Positions 57,890 through 64,000 of a DNA stretch of 64,000 nucleotides are shown piece after piece (within the stretch, counting starts at the first letter, position 1; each line of letters starts with the position of its first letter). The notes under the pieces were generated by a model that saw only the letters and a list, made by a program, of their open reading frames with translations, ran no database searches and was not told where the DNA came from. Source of the stretch: Gibbula magus. Taxonomy: Eukaryota; Mollusca; Gastropoda; Trochida; Trochidae. The DNA is taken from assembly GCA_936450465.1 (NCBI GenBank), contig OW388300.1:21577232-21641231 (forward strand), written 5' to 3'. Made by a program: the position numbers and the translations under genes.

Positions 57890-58790
57890 TATTTTAATAT
57901 GCTTCTGAACTTTTATTTTCGTAATGAATCAAGCTACTGTCTCATTTTGATTGAATTATGATTGCCCCAAAATTAGCAATACTCTATTTGACTGCCAAAT
58001 AACAATAGAAGTCCATTTCCGTTGACCTGCGGCGGAAAATTGTGGATTTAAAATACTTTCTCTTTCAGCGATTAAATCCTTTGATTCAAAATTATATAAA
58101 TTCAGAATTTGCAAATTAAGATAAATGCTGCCGTATTACGAGACTAGTATGCTATACCATGTGGTGTGGTTAAAGGTTTAGTTAATAATCATCTGAGTGA
58201 TGCGATACTATTGTGGGGGAAGTGTTAGAGGTTTGGAGGTGCCAAACGGCTGTTTGAAAATACGTCTTAACAGCTCTTTTCATACAAATGTAAATGTTTT
58301 GCATCTATCTGTAATTTTCATTTTAATTTCGGCTTAAAACATCCCTACATTGCAACAAACATAGATAAATATACACTTTACAATGTAGTAAACGTACAAA
58401 TGGTACAAACGCCGGCATTTATTTCAAATAAAAAAACCGTCTATAAACAAGTGAACAAATAAACTTACCCTACATGTACCCCGATAGGATGCCAAATGTT
58501 CAACAGAGTCACACACACAATATTTCTGCCGGATAAGTCTATTTTGAAAGTGTGTCATGAGGATATATACAAAATTTCATTCATGAGAATATGATACTTA
58601 ATATTTTATATCTGTTCAGACACACATGGGGTGCTGGCATTGTTATTTCAAATAGCTTTTCTGGACATGATGTTTGGTACTTAAGGCAATTTGTTATAAA
58701 TTATTGAATATACTTTAGAATAAGATTATATCGAATAATGTTCCTTCATGGACTTGACACATAATTTCTGTAGGCCCTTTTTGACACTCC
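57890..58790. other. No recognised features
   Basis: AT-rich 3' flank of the receptor gene. Confidence 0.4.
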
Positions 58791-58794
58791 TATC

Positions 58795-59165
58795 TCGTCT
58801 ATTTAAAGGTACATCCATTGTGTTGTTTGGGGTCACATATGCTAAACGTTATAAATTGTGTTATTTTATCAAGAATAACTGACTGTTACCGAAAATTGCC
58901 ATTTTGATCTGAGTCGGCTCAGTAAACCGACGATATAAAGGTAAAAGCATCGATTCCTGATCGAAAACCGGACAATGCACTGCGTGTGGCGCGCGTCAAT
59001 TAGTCAAACGTAATTTCGGTAACTTATGTACAACAGACTAAAAGAAGACTTTAAGTTGATAATGTTTAATAACTACTAATATCAGCACATATTGTATGTT
59101 TGCATGTATTAAAGGCAGATACATTTTTATTAAACACAATGGATGCACCTTTAAGAAGATTTGAA
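58795..59165 (-). repeat. Dispersed repeat R1, inverted copy
   Basis: Reverse complement of the 8500-9010 family: GGTACATCCATTGTGTTG at the left end and TGGCGCGCGTCAATTAGTC inside. A second CACAATGGATGCACCTTT lies at 59137-59154. Confidence 0.6.
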
Positions 59166-59429
59166 AAGATCGATTCATTAAAAGGTATGTTTATCAGAAA
59201 TATGAACAGACACTGTTTTGTAATATTAAATTTAGTTTAGTTGCCTTCTGCAGACATGATGTAACTGATGTAACTTTATTTCAGTTTTATGTCGTGGATT
59301 GACATATCTTGTATTTTATATGGTTTTCTTTGTTTTTGCCCCTGGGTGTATTTCTGGAGTAAATGGTGATTTATGAAAAGATAAAACTATGTTCTATGTT
59401 CCGAAAACTTTTATTTTGAAATGGATGAC

Positions 59430-59720
59430 AACACAGTCTCCTTCTGACATTTTAGAAAATAGCAAATTAACCCCGAGCCATTTCCATCGAGTTCAGTTAA
59501 AGATTTTATGATGCGAGCTGAATCACTGAACATAGGAAGTCAGGAGTGCCATGTTGTTTGTCAAGGTTGGTTAATATCCTTAAATACAATTGTCAGTGTC
59601 ACCCTGTTTAACCAACGGAATAGCAAGCTGAGTTGCCTGAACTTAGTTGCTTCACAAGTTCATACTCAAATTTGAGTTTAGATTTTTAAAATTACTTGTC
59701 TGAATGAGTGGTATCAAAAC
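59430..59720. repeat. Third partial copy of the split block
   Basis: CATAGGAAGTCAGGAGTGCC and GTTTGTCAAG(G)TTGGTTAATATC match 4318-4370 and 51330-51350. Non-coding. Confidence 0.5.
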
Positions 59721-59754
59721 ACCTCTTAAAAGCGGAGTGCTATAAGTGTTTGTT

Positions 59755-59792
59755 TGCGTGCGTGCGTGTGTGCGTGCGTGTGTGCATGTATG
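59755..59792. repeat. (GCGT)/(GTGT) microsatellite
   Basis: Alternating GCGTGCGTGTGTGCGTGCGT with a short degenerate tail. Confidence 0.8.
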
Positions 59793-59799
59793 TTATGAG

Positions 59800-60500
59800 T
59801 TTCATGTCAACAATCGCAGCAAGCATCAGCAAAATCATGTACATTTACTTAGAGCTGTAAAGGATATGTCAGGGGGAAATACAGATAACATTAAGTGTTA
59901 AAGCAACAGACATATAATCAGAAATAGAGAAAGTTGTCTCGGATTTATGAAAAGAGATTTACTGAGATATCAGTAACTGTTGTTTTCGCATTTAATTATA
60001 CAAGCTGAGGGGAACGAAACCTGAAATTCGTTTCGGGTGTACTACATGGGTGATATTTGCATCCCTACTCATTTCGATTAACATATCCAAAATGCATGTT
60101 ATTGACATATTTACATATTACCATCTGTTGGATTATTGTATCAAGAAGATTGTACATGGTGATGGATTTCGAGTGATTTTCTTAATAAGAAATAAAGAAA
60201 CCTATGCTAAAGATGTAGGGTGAACTTCCCTATTGCATGAACGTTTTGGAGATCATTAATTTTGACTTTTGACTTTGTGATATTTATTTCAAAGATTTTG
60301 CTGGGTTTCGGCCTTTCTTTTACACAGCTTTTATTAGAATGTACATGTACATGTACTATTACTGAATCTCCATTAACATTAATACATATTATAAGAATAA
60401 TCAACGGGTTGCGAGGAATAATTGAGTATCTAACCCAAGTTAATTATTATGATACAGACGTTTCCAATAAAAATAAATGGAAAATTGCTAGTAATTGCAT
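59800..60500. other. No recognised features
   Basis: No coding frame with recognisable composition. Confidence 0.4.
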
Positions 60501-60507
60501 GGCATGA

Positions 60508-61110
60508 TGCCTGATGCAAGCTGAATATGTATTATTCAAGATTCAAACAGAAAAGTGTGTGTCACGGACCTTTTTTCTGCGTGATGTTTTTTCTGGTGAT
60601 GTCTAATGGCAATCTTGTTTTAGTTTGTTAAAGTCACTTTTTCAAAATTATGATAATAATCCAGGGCTATATTGTTGTTTTCTTTCATAACTGGAATGCT
60701 ATTAGAATAGAAAAGTGGTTTGTTGCCTTTTTTCATTAGCCTTTCATGTATATGATAAAAATAAAAGTCAACAATGGATTCTGCGGAAATAACTTCAAAA
60801 GCACTTTTGAAGGATAACAAATAAATGAAAAAATAATTCAAACATAATAAAATCAACATAATAAATAAAAAGCGCTGAAGAATAATAACAAAAAATATAC
60901 GTCACGGACAAATTTTCAGAACAAATGATGCTGAAGTTATAAAAATATTTATGAAAAGTATTGGCAAAATTTAATTTTTATTACTATTACATATTTCATT
61001 TATATAAGGTTGTAGAGCAAATAATTATTTCCCCATAAAACATAAACTATTTTCCACAACCATAATATCATTACTTTTCTTTATTATTATCTACGGGTAA
61101 TTTGATTTTC
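60508..61110 (+). repeat. Repeat R3, second copy
   Basis: Paralogous to 24118-24719, continuing past 61110 into sequence that in the other copy lies beyond the nested ATGTCCCCCG element. Confidence 0.7.
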
Positions 61111-61141
61111 AATGTTTCTCACAACACACTGTTGATGAAAA

Positions 61142-61324
61142 ATGGACCTACAGGTAAGCAGTTCTGAGAGTGAAAATCTGACAGTTGGGGATGCGCGTGG
61201 GCAATTGTTTCGAACGTCTTTAAGCAAGTTATTTGACATAATAATTCACGAGGCAGAGATAATTCGTAATTCAGAGCATCAAGTGGGTTATACTTATTCT
61301 ACTCAAGATAATTTTAATGCGTAA
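61142..61324 (+). other. Short conserved frame in repeat R3
   Basis: The frame reads SSESENLTVGDARGQLFR. The paralogue near 25441 reads SSESENLTIEDVRGQL and then a stop. Conservation at the amino-acid level in two copies suggests a relic of a repeat-borne protein exon, but no family is recognised. Confidence 0.3.
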
Positions 61325-61329
61325 AAATC

Positions 61330-63800
61330 GAAAAACAAGACGCAAGATCACAATCTTAGAATATACTTAATTAAATGTATGCCCATTTAAATAGTTTATT
61401 ATGAACACACTTTTTCAGTAAGATTATAATTGTTAATTTTCATTCCTGACGCAATGAAAAAAAATCGTTTATATTGTAAACAATTACGCAGAATGAGAGG
61501 AAATTAGTAAAACGTGAACTAACAATCACTCAATTGGAGTGCAAGACAGGAGTGTAATTACATCACTAAATTTCGTCATTGCTACTGACATCACGCCATG
61601 ACGTCCCGACAGTGCAGCCAGCCACTCTTGAATGGTGCTTCGCCTTGTAAGTTTAGTACTGTGAATGCAGTCTCGGAAATATAGATTGAATATGATTTTC
61701 TATTCTATCTGTTTTACTTATAAAGGAATGCTCGAAATCGTTTTTCTGTGTGATATAGCTGAAATATTTCCGTCAACCAATCAAAATATAAGTTATATTA
61801 GAAAAACTGTAATTCCGATGACCATAATGTAAACTTTAATACCTGGCATATATGTGCCTCCTTGGGTAAGATAATGAATAAGTAAAAATACCTACCTTTA
61901 GATAAAATCGATTTTGAATATCTCCAATTAGTATATGTTTTGTAAAGAAGTATACACAGCTTTTTGAAATTTGCGGTTTCAAATGGTTTTGAAATGACTA
62001 CCTGATATAAAAGTTAAAAATATATAAACCATGGAAATTAAGTGTTTGAAATATGTCAATGACATAACTTACCACATTGTATTTTATTGTTTATGTAACA
62101 TCAAATGATCAGAAAACCACCAAACATTACCATGCGCCATCAAACATGCCAACATGACCGTGGTATTTAAGGAGACGTTAAAATGTTTGTTTTATTCTTG
62201 ACATAACTGTTTCAGATTTAGTTTTTGTATACAATATTTTCCAATCAAACTAGCGTTATTTATTGACATTTTGTGATTAAACATGTCCAAATATCTGCCA
62301 TGACTACACGAAGTTTTCAGTGAAATGGTTTTAGTGTTTTAGAAAAGACGTTACAAATAGTTTCATCCATCATACATTATAAACAAAAAGCAAGCACAAC
62401 ACGTTATTGTAATATTTCACAGTCAATGTACTTTCATGAGTCCATGAACATGGAAATTATAATACGCATATAGGTTTAACCAACATATTGCTGAATCTAG
62501 CATGTTACAGATAACAATATGAAAATAGAGACCAATTTCCATGAATTATGCAAATGAGGTAATGAAATGTTAAACATAAAACATGTAACATAAATACCAA
62601 AATCGGACGGATCGACCAATAAGCGGACTAACATTCACACTTCTATAAACTCGCTTGTTCATCACTGAGGTCTAATCTCAAACGTGTATTTTCGATAATA
62701 TAGTGCTCAACCTTAGTTTTCATACAACAGCAACAACAAGAAATGTTCTGTTCTCTTATGTGTATCACAATACTTATGTTGTTTTTTAAACCTATTTTAC
62801 AAGAACTTTAGTTCTCTTTTGTGTGAAAGACACTCTTTCATAATCTGTTGTCGCAAACATTGCCTTTCTAAAAGAAGGGAAAAAACGTCATGACATAGAT
62901 TACGATTCTTTGTTTCTGTCGGCAAACAAAAAAGATATCTTAACATCAGGTCATCTCTTGATTTATCTATTTTCTTTCTGTCATACATAAACAAGTAAAC
63001 AAATATATAAAATAAATCTCTACATTTAAAAAAAGTTAGTCGTGGGTTTTACACACTAAGTTTAAACACAATAGAAAAGTTTAAACAAGTTATTTATATA
63101 CGAGAATATGATAATTAGTCACGTCACTCTTTGTTGTATGTGTTTGATTTGCATTCTCGAGTTTGCGTGGGTTGTTTGTAGATTTAATTAATAATGCAGT
63201 GAATTCAGAATGTACTTTTTCACAAAAGGTCAGGGTTTATGAATTGGTCACTGGTGTCTTGCGATTAATGGCCTCAAACTGTGACAATCATAATATAAGC
63301 AATGACTCTTTGTTGTATGCAGTTTATACGTTTTCTCGAGTTTGCTCGGTTTGTTTGGATTGAGTTTGAGATAGATTAAGTTAATTCAGAGTGTAACTTT
63401 CCCACAAACGGTGTTTGAATTGGTCACTGATTTCTTTTAAGTTGTGCATACGGCACTTTGACAATCATCATATAAGTTAAAAAGAAGCAATACACAATGC
63501 GCTGAATAAAATGTTCACTTTGTTCCATAAAACTATGTATAAAGAAGGCAACGTGTTAAGAAATATGTGTCGTTTTCACACATCTAATCCATTTGTCCTT
63601 AAAGTTGATAGTGTCTGTCGCATTATTTGACAGTCTCAACAACCAGTAGACACATAGATAGTTGAATATGCGTCACTCGTGGTTACATAAAATACTTCAA
63701 ATAGTATAAATAAAATGAAGCTAATTAGAACATGATGTTAGACATTTTCCGGATGGTAAGTATTTATCAAAGTAGCAGAGTTGTTTGAAAAAGTAGACAT
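61330..63800. other. No recognised genes; weak paralogy with 30860-31640
   Basis: Phrases such as TTACAAATAGTTT…CATTATAAACAA (62350) and TATTTTACAAGAACTTTAGTT (62790) recall 30865-30895 and 31420-31450, so the old duplication may extend here. No supported coding frame. Confidence 0.35.
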
Positions 63801-63819
63801 CACCACAACCCGTCACAGT

Positions 63820-64000
63820 AAGGAATTAGCATCAAAGGAAGAAAGTCGGAAACGGTCAAATATGTGTCGGAAATGTGTTGAGATTTGACTTGAGACGTTA
63901 ATTAAACTGGATATATGCCCGATAGAAGATTGGGTTGACCCGGTCTATACAATACACAAGGGATTGAGGTTAACGGATTGCAATATTCATATGGCATCTG
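63820..64000. repeat. Inverted paralogue of 34970-35165
   Basis: TTAGCATCAAAGGAAGAAAG…GGGTTGACCCGGTC…GATTGCAATATTCATATGGC is the complement of the block near 35 kb. It runs off the window. Confidence 0.6.

Overview
The window looks like intergenic and intronic DNA of an animal nuclear genome, AT-rich and repeat-dense. Spliceosomal introns, Tc1 and LINE elements, many MITEs and a class A peptide-type GPCR fit an invertebrate, most likely a lophotrochozoan such as a mollusc. That placement is an inference from repeat style, not from a marker gene. There are no operons, ribosome binding sites, rRNA genes or convincing tRNA genes.

The main system is an 8.47-kb DNA transposon at 37834-46307. It has 57-bp terminal inverted repeats (one mismatch) that begin TAC and end GTA, and a 6-bp target duplication CATATC on both sides. 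Just inside each terminus lies an array of 12-13 copies of the palindrome CTTGAAATTTCAAG or half-palindromic variants, about 21 bp apart. Two convergent coding units lie inside. From the right end runs an integrase-core (DDE) transposase with one intron. From the left end runs a protein with an 18 x 10-residue repeat followed by a HECT-type ubiquitin-ligase domain that keeps the AHTC catalytic cysteine motif. The integrase fold, 6-bp duplication and TAC/GTA ends fit the IS3EU superfamily. A second copy of the right half (1-4079) sits at the window start, offset by exactly 42,228 bp, and I see no difference between the two. Both copies carry the same in-frame TGA in place of the conserved Trp before the first catalytic Asp.

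Between the two copies is an apparent 23.4-kb insertion (5086-28453). It is bounded by inverted CCCAGCAAAC ends, a TCT duplication and AACGTT-rich subterminal arrays. A paralogous segment at 51.0-54.3 kb looks like the empty site. The insertion is full of nested debris: LINE fragments, MITEs, a Penelope-like palindrome with hammerhead-like motifs, and a few coding-like exons of unknown origin.

From 28.5 to 37.8 kb lie paralogous non-coding DNA, an intact Tc1-type transposon (31719-33369), a 390-bp MITE, a perfect 62-bp-arm hairpin and a possible TATA promoter. To the right of the HECT element are a broken gene of an expanded invertebrate zinc-binding family (46751-48375), more repeats, and one clear host-type gene, a 374-residue class A GPCR (56729-57853). 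The rest shows no convincing coding sequence.
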